A stretch of DNA of 64,000 bases. Source: Acidimicrobiia bacterium. Its GTDB lineage: Bacteria; Actinomycetota; Acidimicrobiia; Acidimicrobiales; Bin134. Made by a program: the position numbers and the translations under genes. The stretch lies in contig JAJEGM010000013.1 in NCBI GenBank assembly GCA_022819825.1, forward strand, positions 1 through 64,000, read 5' to 3'. This document shows, piece by piece, positions 7,621-15,523 of the stretch. The notes below the pieces were generated by a model. It ran no database searches, was not told the origin of the DNA, and saw only the letters and a program-made list of their open reading frames with translations. Each line of letters begins with the position of its first letter. Within the stretch, counting starts at the first letter, position 1.

Positions 7621-8700
7621 TCAGCCGATGGTGATTAGTTCGGGGAGGGTGCGGTGGTTGGAGAAGAGGGTGGAGGCAGGGGAGGCGCCGGATAGGGCGT
7701 CGGCGGCCAGGATGACGGCGGCGGCGGTGTAGCTGGTGCGCTCATCGGCAGGGAAGTGGATCCGCTCGGGATGGACCATGCCGGTGAAGTAGGAGCCGTC
7801 GTCGGCTCGCAGGTTTTGCACCCACTCGAACATCTCGGCGGCGATGTCTCTTCGGCCCACGCCGAGATGAGCCATAAGGCTCTCGCAGGTCTCCGCGGCG
7901 GTTACCCAGGGCCGATCCGACACGCAGCGCACCCCGAGGCCGTCCATCACGAATGTGTCGTAGCGGGAGGCCAGCATGGTGCGGCCTTCCTGGCCGGTGA
8001 CCACGCCGGCCAGAACGGGGTAGTACCAGTCCATGGCCCAGCGGTGCTTGGGGGCGAAGGCGTCGGGTTGGGTTCGGATCACATCGGCCAGCCGGGCGGC
8101 GCTCAGCTCCCAGTCGGGCCGCTCGTGGCCCAACTCCTCGCCGGTGGCGATGGCGGCTCGCAGGCTGTGGCAGATACTCGACGACCCGGTCAGCAGGGCG
8201 AACGACCAAGGTGTGCCGTCGGCGTGGCGGGCCCAGCGGATCTCTCCTCGGGGGAGCTGCAAATCGAGCACGAAGTCCACCGCTCGTTCCACCACCGGCC
8301 ACATGCTTTCCAAGAAGCTCCGGTCGCCAGTACACAGGTGGTGGTGCCATACGCCGGTGGCCACGTAGGCCACGCAGTTGGCATCCAGCTTGTCTTGCTC
8401 CACGCCGTCGGCCACGTAGTACTGGTGCCAGGCGCCGTCGGAACGCTGGTGATCCGCCAACCACTGGTAGGCCCGCTCGGCTTCTTTCCGGCGGCCCATC
8501 ACGGTTAGGGCCATGGCCGCCTCCACGTGGTTCCACGGGTCGGCGTGGCCGCCGGGGAACCAGGGGATCATCCCGTTGGGCAATTGCCAATCGGCGATGC
8601 TGTCAGCGGTTTGCTCTAGCTCGGTTGCCGACAAGACGCCGGCCACGCAAGGCCCGGCAAGTTCGGTCTCCCTGTGATTCTGGGATTCAGACGGCGACAA
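7621..8700 (-). CDS. Prenyltransferase/six-hairpin-like (alpha/alpha toroid) protein
   Basis: Up to 359 aa. The TTG at 8700 overlaps the methyltransferase stop; an in-frame GTG at 8646 (341 aa) would remove a tail that looks duplicated from the upstream gene end, so the start is uncertain. The sequence is rich in the helical repeats of alpha/alpha barrels: WQLPNGMIPWFPGGHADPWNHVEAA, AYQWLADHQRSDGAWHQYY, TGSSSICHSL. Such proteins are often labelled prenyltransferase or glycoside-hydrolase-like in Actinobacteria, without biochemical proof. It is the last gene of a GT4 - methyltransferase - toroid cassette that may build or trim a glycan or glycolipid. Function unassigned. Confidence 0.65.
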   Translation of the reverse strand: MSPSESQNHRETELAGPCVAGVLSATELEQTADSIADWQLPNGMIPWFPGGHADPWNHVEAAMALTVMGRRKEAERAYQWLADHQRSDGAWHQYYVADGVEQDKLDANCVAYVATGVWHHHLCTGDRSFLESMWPVVERAVDFVLDLQLPRGEIRWARHADGTPWSFALLTGSSSICHSLRAAIATGEELGHERPDWELSAARLADVIRTQPDAFAPKHRWAMDWYYPVLAGVVTGQEGRTMLASRYDTFVMDGLGVRCVSDRPWVTAAETCESLMAHLGVGRRDIAAEMFEWVQNLRADDGSYFTGMVHPERIHFPADERTSYTAAAVILAADALSGASPASTLFSNHRTLPELITIG

Positions 8701-8731
8701 GCTCGGTCTCCCTTGGACTCTGTGATCCTGG
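8658..8731. repeat. Imperfect direct repeat at the methyltransferase/toroid-protein junction
   Basis: CAAGTTCGGTCTCCC (8658-8672) recurs as CAAGCTCGGTCTCCC (8698-8712), and both copies are followed by CTGTGAT(T/C)CTGG. The period is about 40 bp. One copy covers the methyltransferase C-terminus, the other the putative N-terminus of the next gene. Confidence 0.7.
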
Positions 8732-9439
8732 CTTCCGGCTATAAAGAACCAGGCTCTTGCCCAGCACTGGACTCAGGACCCGTTCGGCTATTCGGGTGAT
8801 TCTTGGTTGGCGAACAATATCCCATTCCAAGAGCCGGCGATAAGCCGCAACCACCCGATGGTCGTCTCGGTTGGGGCCGACCGCGCACCGCAGCCACCAA
8901 TAGGGGCTGTGCAGCGCGTGGGCGTGATGGCCCGAATAGGGGGCCAAGCCAGCCCGCCGGAGCCGACGCCGGAGTTCGCTGCGCCGGTAGATCCGCACGT
9001 GGCCGCCCACCGCCTTGGGGGCGTGGTACTCGTCCGAGAGCGCCCAGCACACCTTTTCGGGGAACCAGGTGGGAACCGTTACCGCCAGCACCCCGCCGGG
9101 GCGCAGAATGCGGGTCAGCTCGGCCAGCGCCTGATCATCTGAGTCCACGTGCTCCAGCACCTCGGAGGCGATGACCCGGTCGAACGACTGGTCGGGAAAC
9201 GGAAGGCGGGTGGCATCGCCTTGGGCAGCCTGGCACGTTCCGTGGTACTGCTCTCCGGCATCCGACATGGCCGCGAACGTGGCCCGAACTTCGGCCAACT
9301 CGGCCGACGCCAGATCGCAGGCCACTACATGGGCGCCCCGTCGGGCGGCCTCATAGGCATGGCGCCCAAAGCCGCATCCCAAATCGAGCAGCCTTTCGCC
9401 CGGCTTCAAACCCAAGCGGTTGTAGTCAACGGTCAACAT
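8687..9439 (-). CDS. SAM-dependent methyltransferase
   Basis: 250 aa from ATG 9439 (MLTVDYNRLGLKPGERLL). The tracked start at 9550 lies inside the glycosyltransferase gene and adds a non-conserved tail. Motif I is LLDLGCGFGRHAYEAARRG, the acidic strand is VVACDLA, and the post-motifs are FDRVIASEVLEHVDSD and LRPGGVLAVTVPTW, the Methyltransf_11 layout used for small molecules, quinones or sugars. It sits 32 nt downstream of a GT4 glycosyltransferase and overlaps the alpha/alpha toroid gene, so the methyl acceptor may be a glycan or glycolipid made by the cassette. The acceptor cannot be read from the sequence. Confidence 0.85.
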   Translation of the reverse strand: MLTVDYNRLGLKPGERLLDLGCGFGRHAYEAARRGAHVVACDLASAELAEVRATFAAMSDAGEQYHGTCQAAQGDATRLPFPDQSFDRVIASEVLEHVDSDDQALAELTRILRPGGVLAVTVPTWFPEKVCWALSDEYHAPKAVGGHVRIYRRSELRRRLRRAGLAPYSGHHAHALHSPYWWLRCAVGPNRDDHRVVAAYRRLLEWDIVRQPRITRIAERVLSPVLGKSLVLYSRKPGSQSPRETELVAV

Positions 9440-9471
9440 GATCGGACTGGAAGTCGCCGAGAGGTTCGTGC

Positions 9472-10737
9472 CTATCGGTTGGGCCGCCACTCGTCGAGTA
9501 GCGCCCGGTAGTGCTCCACCGTCTGCTCGGCGGTGTGGCGCCAGCTCCACCGGCTAATCACCCGTTCCCGACCCGCCGCTCCGATGCGGGCGGCCATTTC
9601 GGGATCATCCAGCACTCTGCTCAGCGCCGCGGCCAGTGCCTCACTGTCGCCGGGCGGCACCGACACGCAGGTTTGGCCGTCGGGGCCGGCCACTTCGGGC
9701 AACGCCCCTCCCGTGGTGGCCACTAGCGGTGTGCCGCTGCACATGGCCTCGATGGCCGGCAGGGAGAACCCTTCGTACAGAGATGGCACTACCGCCACCG
9801 AGCTGGTGGCGTACAGCTCCACGATGCGCTCGTCGGGCACCCCGGAGATGAACTCCACCATCTGGCTCAGGCCCAGGTTGTGGATTGCTTCGGCCGAGGT
9901 GCCCCCCTCACGGGGTTTGCCGATGACGATGAGGCGCACGTCGCGCTCGGTACGCAGCTTGGCCACTGCTTCCAACAGGTAGCGCAGGCCCTTCATGGGC
10001 ACATCCGCGCTGGCGGTAGTGATGATCTGCTCGGGCTTGCGGTCCACGCCGGGCAGCGGGCGGAACTGCTCGGGGTCCACCCCCACCGGAACCACGTGCA
10101 TCAGGCGGCGGGGCACTTTCTGGTCTCGGGCGATGTCGTCGCGCGACGACTCCGACACGGTGATGATTCGCCGCAGGCGCCGGGCCACCCGGGCCTGCAT
10201 CCGGGTGAAGGAATACCAGCGCCGCTTGCCCAGCCGCTCTACCGGACCTCGGGCATGCTCGAGCTCCAGTTGGCGGTCGACGGTGATGGGGTGGTGGATG
10301 GTGCCCAGCACCGGCAGACCGTCCCGTTCTATGGCCAGCAGCCCGTAGCCGAGCGATTGGTTGTCGTGAACCAGGTCGAAATCCCCCACTCGGGAGCGCA
10401 GCATCTGCCACGCCCGGATAGAGAAGGCCAGCGGCTCCGAGAAGGCACCGGTCATGAACGAGCCCACCTCGGCGGCGTCGGCCCACGACTTGATCTCCCA
10501 GAACCCCGGCATCCGCCCCGGATGGGCGTCGTTGAAGATGTCCAGGCTGGGGAGCTCGTGCAGCGGAACCCGATCGTCGAGCACCGGATAGGGCTGTCCG
10601 CTCAGCACCTCCACGTGGTGACCGAGGTCGGTCAACGCCTTGCTCAGATGGTGGACATACACTCCCTGCCCACCGCAGTGGGGCTTGCCCCGGTACGACA
10701 AAAGGGCGATTTTGAGCGGGCGATCCGCCGAGACCAT
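9472..10737 (-). CDS. GT4-family glycosyltransferase
   Basis: 421 aa, retaining GT-B fold. The N-terminal acceptor domain begins KIALLSYRGKPHCGGQGVYVHHLSKAL with the glycine-rich loop of GT4 enzymes. The C-terminal donor domain carries SLYEGFSLPAIEAMCSGTPLVAT, the E-x7-E motif that binds the nucleotide sugar. The enzyme transfers a hexose from a nucleotide donor; acceptor unknown. It heads a three-gene minus-strand cassette with the methyltransferase and toroid protein, transcribed divergently from dtd. Confidence 0.88.
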   Translation of the reverse strand: MVSADRPLKIALLSYRGKPHCGGQGVYVHHLSKALTDLGHHVEVLSGQPYPVLDDRVPLHELPSLDIFNDAHPGRMPGFWEIKSWADAAEVGSFMTGAFSEPLAFSIRAWQMLRSRVGDFDLVHDNQSLGYGLLAIERDGLPVLGTIHHPITVDRQLELEHARGPVERLGKRRWYSFTRMQARVARRLRRIITVSESSRDDIARDQKVPRRLMHVVPVGVDPEQFRPLPGVDRKPEQIITTASADVPMKGLRYLLEAVAKLRTERDVRLIVIGKPREGGTSAEAIHNLGLSQMVEFISGVPDERIVELYATSSVAVVPSLYEGFSLPAIEAMCSGTPLVATTGGALPEVAGPDGQTCVSVPPGDSEALAAALSRVLDDPEMAARIGAAGRERVISRWSWRHTAEQTVEHYRALLDEWRPNR

Positions 10738-10800
10738 AGCCCCACAAGGCTTTCGGAATTCGGTGGGTTTGGCAAATGCTCAGCTGCTCTGACTGACCGC

Positions 10801-10813
10801 TATCTTGGCCCCG
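10801..10813 (+). promoter_or_regulatory. Leaderless promoter box of dtd
   Basis: TATCTT (10801-10806) lies exactly 6 nt before the GTG at 10813. This supports the internal start over the long tracked ORF from 9880. Confidence 0.55.
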
Positions 10814-11250
10814 TGCGAGCGCTGGTGCAGCGGGCCGCCGAGGCCCGGGTTCGGGTAGACGGCGAGGTGATCGGGGAGATCGGCCCAGGGCTGTGCTGTC
10901 TGGTGGGCGTGACCCACGACGACGACGCCGACACAGTGAAGAAGATGGCCGGCAAGCTGTGGAACTTGCGCATCTTCACCGACGAGAACGGGCACATGAA
11001 CTTGTCGGTGGCCGACACCAGCGGCGAGCTGCTGGTGGTGAGCCAGTTCACCCTCTACGGCGACATCAGCCGGGGCCGCCGCCCCTCATTCCTCGGCGCC
11101 GCCGCCCCCGACCAAGCCGCTGCCCTGATCGACGACCTCGTTGTCGAACTCCGCGCCCTCGGCGCCACCGTCGCCACCGGCTCCTTCGGCGCCATGATGG
11201 CCGTAGAGTTGATCAATGACGGCCCTGTCACCCTGATGGTGGAGGTCTGA
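10813..11250 (+). CDS. dtd: D-aminoacyl-tRNA deacylase
   Basis: 145 aa from GTG 10813; the tracked ORF from 9880 runs antisense through the glycosyltransferase and is not real there. VRALVQRAAEARVRVDGEV is the canonical N-terminus. The two active-site signatures are present: SQFTLYGD and, near the end, NDGPVTLMVEV (the cross-subunit GP cis-motif). DTD hydrolyses D-aminoacyl and mischarged glycyl esters from tRNA as a homodimer. Its stop abuts the lnt stop on the other strand with no spacer, so no terminator fits between the two convergent genes. Confidence 0.95.
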   Translation: MRALVQRAAEARVRVDGEVIGEIGPGLCCLVGVTHDDDADTVKKMAGKLWNLRIFTDENGHMNLSVADTSGELLVVSQFTLYGDISRGRRPSFLGAAAPDQAAALIDDLVVELRALGATVATGSFGAMMAVELINDGPVTLMVEV

Positions 11251-12732
11251 TCAGCGGGGTTGGCGGCCGGGAGGGGTGGTGGTCCTTGAGTGGGCTATCC
11301 AGGCCGCCAGCAGGGCAGCTAGGGCGAGGGCGAGCATGGGCCAGGGGCCAGCGCGGGTGGCGAGGGTTTGGCCGGTGCGGAGCTCGATTTCGGCTTGGAT
11401 GACCTTGCGCTCGGAGACGGCGGTGCGCTGGTAGACGTTGCCGTCGGGGTCGACGAAGGCGCTGAACCCGGTGGGGGCCGACTGCACTACCCAGCGGCCG
11501 GTCTCCAAAGCCCGCAGCCGGGAGCTGGCGATTTGCTGGGTCTGCACGATGGTGAGCCAATAGCTGGCCCCGTTGGTGGGGTTCAACAGCACCTCGCCAC
11601 CGTTGCCGATGGCGTCTCGGGCCCGATCCTCGAAGAAGATCTCCCAGCTGATGGACACCCCGAGGCGGCCCACGGGGGTGTCCACCACTGCGGGGGTGTC
11701 ACCTCGGCGCATGTCTCGGGCTGGCAGATAGTCGGGGGCTAGCGGCTCGATCAACGACCGCAGCGGCACGTACTCCCCAAACGGCACCAGTCGGACCTTG
11801 TCGTAACGGCCCACTTGGGTGCCGTCGGGGGCGAATACCGCGGCGAAGTTGGCCGCTTCGGTGTCCGACACGTCCTCAACCACTCCGGCCACCAGCGTGG
11901 TGTTGAGCTCGCGGGCCAGCTCAGCCAGCCGCATGCGCTCCCGGCTGTTGGCGAACAGGCCATGCACGTCCACTACGTCTTCGGGCCACACCACCAAGTC
12001 CACCGGCGGCTGCACCAGTTGGCTGGCCTCGAGGTGCCGCGTGAACACCACCCCCGGCTCAGTGTTGGCCGCCCTGGTCCGCTGCGGGCCGCCGCCCTGA
12101 ACCACGGCCACGTCGATGGTGCCGGTGGCCGAGCCCCGGGGGGCCAGCGCCGCCCAGCCACAGAGCCCCAGCACCACGACTGCGAGGGCCAGCGCCGCCT
12201 GCCAGCGGCGGTCGAGCGCGGCGGCTAGCACCATGGCGATGGTCACACACACGCCCACCAGCAGCAATGGCCCGAGCACCCGCACGGTGGCGGCCCAGGG
12301 AGTGTCCACCTGGCTCATGGGCAGGGTGGCCAGCGGCACCCCACCGAACGGCCACCGCCAGCGGATCGCTCCGGCCAGCACAAACAGGCCGGGCAGCGCC
12401 AACCATCGACTGCGCCCCGGCGGGCAAACTGCCCCCACCAGTCCGTAGAGCACGGAGAACACCACGCACACCGCTAGGTAGCCGGGCAGAGTGAAGTCGA
12501 CCATCCAGAACGTGGCCGGGAACAGCCAGCCCGCTCCGAACCCAAACCCCCGCCACGCCCGAGCCCATACCGGCTGATCGGCAAGAAGCCGTTCGAAAGC
12601 CACCAACCCGACTAAGGCCAGTGGCCACCACCCCCACGGCGGCATCGACAGCGCCACCAGCCCGCCCGCCGCCAAAGAGCCTGCCGCGGTCCACCCACTG
12701 GTGCGAGCCCACACGGCGAGTCGCGGGCTCAT
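11251..12732 (-). CDS. lnt: Apolipoprotein N-acyltransferase homologue with Ser in place of the catalytic Cys
   Basis: 493 aa. About six hydrophobic segments occupy residues 1-200, followed by a periplasmic nitrilase-fold domain and a C-terminal membrane helix (LALALAALLAAWIA). The nitrilase Glu (LVVWPEDV) and Lys (YDKVRLVPFGEYVP) are present. Where the family has IC(Y/F)E with the nucleophilic Cys, this protein reads VSISWEIFFED; the codon is AGC. The downstream NPTNGASYW and SSRLRALETGRWVVQSAPTGFSA align normally, so this is a real substitution. Lnt adds the third acyl chain to lipoproteins. The Ser may mean loss of activity, different chemistry, or a second Lnt elsewhere. Last gene of hemE-hemG-lnt. 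Confidence 0.85.
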   Translation of the reverse strand: MSPRLAVWARTSGWTAAGSLAAGGLVALSMPPWGWWPLALVGLVAFERLLADQPVWARAWRGFGFGAGWLFPATFWMVDFTLPGYLAVCVVFSVLYGLVGAVCPPGRSRWLALPGLFVLAGAIRWRWPFGGVPLATLPMSQVDTPWAATVRVLGPLLLVGVCVTIAMVLAAALDRRWQAALALAVVVLGLCGWAALAPRGSATGTIDVAVVQGGGPQRTRAANTEPGVVFTRHLEASQLVQPPVDLVVWPEDVVDVHGLFANSRERMRLAELARELNTTLVAGVVEDVSDTEAANFAAVFAPDGTQVGRYDKVRLVPFGEYVPLRSLIEPLAPDYLPARDMRRGDTPAVVDTPVGRLGVSISWEIFFEDRARDAIGNGGEVLLNPTNGASYWLTIVQTQQIASSRLRALETGRWVVQSAPTGFSAFVDPDGNVYQRTAVSERKVIQAEIELRTGQTLATRAGPWPMLALALAALLAAWIAHSRTTTPPGRQPR

Positions 12733-12769
12733 CGGGTGATTGCGCCTTCGGCCACGCGGACGCAGGTCT

Positions 12770-14104
12770 TCATCTGACGATTGCGCCCTCGGTCAGGCCG
12801 GCCTGGGCAGCCTGTCGGCCTTGGTTGATGCAGGCCGGTACCCCCAGGCCCCGTGCCCACGCCCCAGTTACCTGCAACCAGGGGGCGTCTTGGGCCAGCA
12901 CCTGTCTAATGTCGGCCACCAACTCCAGATGGCCGGGTCGGAACTGGGGCAGCGACCGCTCCCATCGGCTGATGCGCACCGTGTGGGGCTCGGCCTCCAG
13001 GCCCATCGTCGCCGCCAAATCGGTCCGCACCACGTCCAGCAGAGCATCGTCGTCGAAGGACAACGCCCGGTCGTCGCCATAGCGGCCAACCGACACTCGC
13101 ATCACCACTGTGTCGTGCGAGCCCACATGGCCCCATTTGCTCGACGCCCATGAGCAGGCGGTAATGGTCCGGCCCTCCACCGCGGGCACCAGATAGCCCG
13201 ATCCCGCCATGGGGTGATCTACGTCGGCGGCACTGAAAGCCAGCGACACCAGCACCACCGAGGCGTAGTCAATCTCGCCCAACAGATCGGCGGCAGCCGA
13301 CGAAACCGGAGCAACCAGCGCGCTGGCCACGTCTGCCGGGAGGGTCACGATCACTTGGTCGGCATCCAGCTCGCCCAGATCAGTCACCGGGGACGACAGC
13401 CGCAGCCGCTGGCCTAGTCGGCTGACCAACTCATCGGTCAATCGCCCCACACCGTCGGGCAGGGAGTAAAACACCGGCGCTTCGGGGTCGGCGGTCGACG
13501 ACGCGGCCAGACGGCTCAATTCCCGCACCAAGCTGGGGCCCCGAGCCGCGGCTTCGGCCAACTGAGGCACGGCAGCTCGCACGCTCAGGTCGTCGATCGA
13601 TGAGGCGTTGATGCCTCCGACCAGCGGATCCACCAGCCTGTCGGCCACTTCGTCGCCCAGCCGCCGCCGCACCAAACTGCCCACCGACTCGTCGCCATCC
13701 AGCGGCGACCCGGCCAAGTCAGGTTCTTGGCGGGCCCGGTCCACCCCACCATCAGACACAATCCCCGAGGCGGCCAAGGCATCGAAATCCAGCGGTACCC
13801 CCAGCACGTTGGGCTGAGGCAGCGCCCGCAGCTCCCCTCGGGAGTACACAAACGCCGCCCGCTGGGCCGGCGAAACCAGCTCGCCCGCCAACCCCAGCTC
13901 TTGGCAAAGTTCCACTGCCCACGGCACCCGGGCCAAGAACGCATCCGCCCCCTCGTCCACCGGCTGACCGGCCAACTCGGTGGTGAGAATCCGCCCCCCC
14001 GCCCGCTCGGCGGCCTCATACACCACCACCTCAGCACCAGCTTTGGCCGCCTCGTAGCCCGCGGCCAACCCGGTGATCCCCGCCCCGACAACGGCGATTC
14101 TCAC
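12770..14104 (-). CDS. hemG: Protoporphyrinogen/coproporphyrinogen oxidase (HemY type)
   Basis: 444 aa from GTG 14104, which overlaps the hemE stop as GTGA; the tracked extension to 14260 is inside hemE. The FAD-binding Rossmann motif is at the very N-terminus (VRIAVVGAGITGLAAGYEAAKAG ... YEAAERAGGRI). PLVGGINASSIDDLSVRAAVPQL matches the oxygen-dependent HemY family, and the C-terminal GVPACINQGRQAAQ is the usual FAD closing segment. It oxidises coproporphyrinogen III or protoporphyrinogen IX with O2; in Actinobacteria the former (coproporphyrin-dependent route, HgoX/CgoX) is common. The adjacent hemE supplies its substrate. Confidence 0.9.
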   Translation of the reverse strand: MRIAVVGAGITGLAAGYEAAKAGAEVVVYEAAERAGGRILTTELAGQPVDEGADAFLARVPWAVELCQELGLAGELVSPAQRAAFVYSRGELRALPQPNVLGVPLDFDALAASGIVSDGGVDRARQEPDLAGSPLDGDESVGSLVRRRLGDEVADRLVDPLVGGINASSIDDLSVRAAVPQLAEAAARGPSLVRELSRLAASSTADPEAPVFYSLPDGVGRLTDELVSRLGQRLRLSSPVTDLGELDADQVIVTLPADVASALVAPVSSAAADLLGEIDYASVVLVSLAFSAADVDHPMAGSGYLVPAVEGRTITACSWASSKWGHVGSHDTVVMRVSVGRYGDDRALSFDDDALLDVVRTDLAATMGLEAEPHTVRISRWERSLPQFRPGHLELVADIRQVLAQDAPWLQVTGAWARGLGVPACINQGRQAAQAGLTEGAIVR

Positions 14105-15153
14105 GGAGCGGCCTTGTATCCGTGTACCAGCTCCACCACCCGTTCCAGCGTCTCGGGATCGGTTTCGGGCAGCACACCGTGGCCCAGGTTGAACACGTGA
14201 CCCGGCTGTCCGGCGTTGCGATCCAGCACGTCGGTGGCCCGGTCGGCCACCACCGGCCACGGGGCCAGCACCGCGGCGGGATCCAAGTTGCCCTGCACGA
14301 CCACATCGGGGCCGAGCCGCTCTCGAGCGTCGTCCAGATGCACTCGCCAGTCCACCCCCACCACGTCGGCCCCAGCTTTGGCCAATAATTCGAGCAACTC
14401 GCCGGTGCCCACCCCGAAGTGGATGCCCGGCGCCCCATCGCCCCGGCTGCCCAACTCAGCGAACACTCGCTGGCTAGCCGGCAGCACGAACTGCCGGTAT
14501 TCATCGGGGGCCAGCGCCCCGGCCCACGAATCAAAAAGCTGAAAGGCGGAAGCCCCGGCATCGAGCTGCGAGCCAATGGAGGCGATAGCCAGATCAGCCA
14601 ATCGGTCCATCAGCGCGGCCCACAGGTCGGGCTCGCTATGCATGAACCGCTTGGTGAGGGCGTGGGTGCGAGACGGCCCTCCCTCCACCAAATAGGAGGC
14701 CATGGTGAACGGCGCCCCGGCGAAGGCGATCAACGGGACGTCGAGCTCTGCCACCAGATTGCGGACCGTTTCCAGCACATAGGGGGTGTCGGCCTCGGGA
14801 TCGAGCGGCCGCAGCCGATCCAGGTCGCGAGCCTCGCGGAACGGGTGCTCCACAACCGGCCCCACCCCAGGCACGATGTCGACGCCGAACCCGATGGCAT
14901 GGGTGGGAACCACGATGTCGGAGTACAAGATGGCCGCGTCCACCCCATAACGGCGCACCGGCTGAAGGGTGATCTCGGTGGCCACCTCGGGACGAGCGAT
15001 GGTGTCCAGCATCGAGCCTTCCCCCCGGATGGCCCGGTACTCAGGCAGCGACCGCCCCGCCTGACGCATGAACCACACCGGCACCCGCTCCACCGGCAGC
15101 CCGCGACACGCCCGCAAAAAGGCGTCGTTGGCGATGGAGGAACGTGCAGCCAC
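14101..15153 (-). CDS. hemE: Uroporphyrinogen decarboxylase
   Basis: 350 aa from GTG 15153, which gives the expected short N-terminus (VAARSSIANDAFLRACRG) and removes an unrelated 75-residue extension. Signature segments are present: VPVWFMRQAGRSLPEYR (substrate-binding Arg residues), ILYSDIVVP (catalytic Asp), GAPFTMASYLVEGG and HVFNLGHGVLPETDPE. The enzyme removes four carboxyl groups from uroporphyrinogen III to make coproporphyrinogen III. First gene of hemE-hemG-lnt; coupled to hemG by a 4-base overlap. A leaderless box precedes the start. Confidence 0.95.
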   Translation of the reverse strand: MAARSSIANDAFLRACRGLPVERVPVWFMRQAGRSLPEYRAIRGEGSMLDTIARPEVATEITLQPVRRYGVDAAILYSDIVVPTHAIGFGVDIVPGVGPVVEHPFREARDLDRLRPLDPEADTPYVLETVRNLVAELDVPLIAFAGAPFTMASYLVEGGPSRTHALTKRFMHSEPDLWAALMDRLADLAIASIGSQLDAGASAFQLFDSWAGALAPDEYRQFVLPASQRVFAELGSRGDGAPGIHFGVGTGELLELLAKAGADVVGVDWRVHLDDARERLGPDVVVQGNLDPAAVLAPWPVVADRATDVLDRNAGQPGHVFNLGHGVLPETDPETLERVVELVHGYKAAP

Positions 15154-15165
15154 GCATAAACGGTA
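15153..15165 (-). promoter_or_regulatory. Leaderless promoter box of hemE
   Basis: On the minus strand TACCGT (15165-15160) is followed by TTATGC and then the GTG at 15153. This decides the hemE start. Confidence 0.55.
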
Positions 15166-15185
15166 CTGACATATGGGTTGGCCGG

Positions 15186-15199
15186 TACCATCCATGCGG
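15186..15199 (+). promoter_or_regulatory. Leaderless promoter box of the small acidic protein gene
   Basis: TACCAT (15186-15191) lies 7 nt before the GTG at 15199, divergent from the hemE box in a 45-bp intergenic space. Confidence 0.5.
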
Positions 15200-15459
15200 T
15201 GCGCCGGTCTATTGACGACTACCCCTTCGACCCGGCAGACCTCCCGCCCGGTGACGACGACGAGTTCTCCCCGGTGTCGTGGGCGGTGGCCATCGCCGAC
15301 GACTACGAAGACGCCACTCCCCGGGTAGTGCTCACCGTGGAAGAGGTGGGCCAAGCCGGCTATGGCCTGGTAGCCCACCTGTCCCCGCCTCTGGCCCGCC
15401 GCCTCCAGGCCGCTATCGGCGACGCCCTCAAAGAGATCGGCGAGGCCGGGTCTGCTTAA
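15199..15459 (+). CDS. Small acidic protein of unknown function
   Basis: 86 aa from GTG 15199. The first half is strongly acidic (FDPADLPPGDDDEFSPVSW), followed by a predicted strand segment (RVVLTVEEVG), a short YGLVAHLSPPLA and a C-terminal amphipathic helix (RRLQAAIGDALKEIGEAG). No Cys, membrane segment or catalytic motif is visible. I do not recognise the family. It is divergent from hemE and 63 bp upstream of HelD; it could be transcribed with HelD or alone. The TANNNT box at the start codon supports it as a real gene. Confidence 0.6.
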   Translation: MRRSIDDYPFDPADLPPGDDDEFSPVSWAVAIADDYEDATPRVVLTVEEVGQAGYGLVAHLSPPLARRLQAAIGDALKEIGEAGSA

Positions 15460-15510
15460 TCGTCCATCGGCGTACTAGACTTGAACGTTCACTGATTTTG
15501 AACTCAGTCT

Positions 15511-15523
15511 GAGGAGTCTCCGA
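15511..15523 (+). promoter_or_regulatory. Shine-Dalgarno sequence in front of an ATT start
   Basis: GAGGAG (15511-15516) is followed by 6 nt and ATT at 15523, the only plausible start between the in-frame stop at 15499 and the conserved HelD sequence. A TAGACT box at 15476-15481 could be the -10 element. Confidence 0.5.

Noticed and set aside
9880-10812. Upstream part of the 456-aa ORF ending in dtd
   Set aside because: Runs antisense through the glycosyltransferase; the dtd family length and the leaderless box place the start at 10813.
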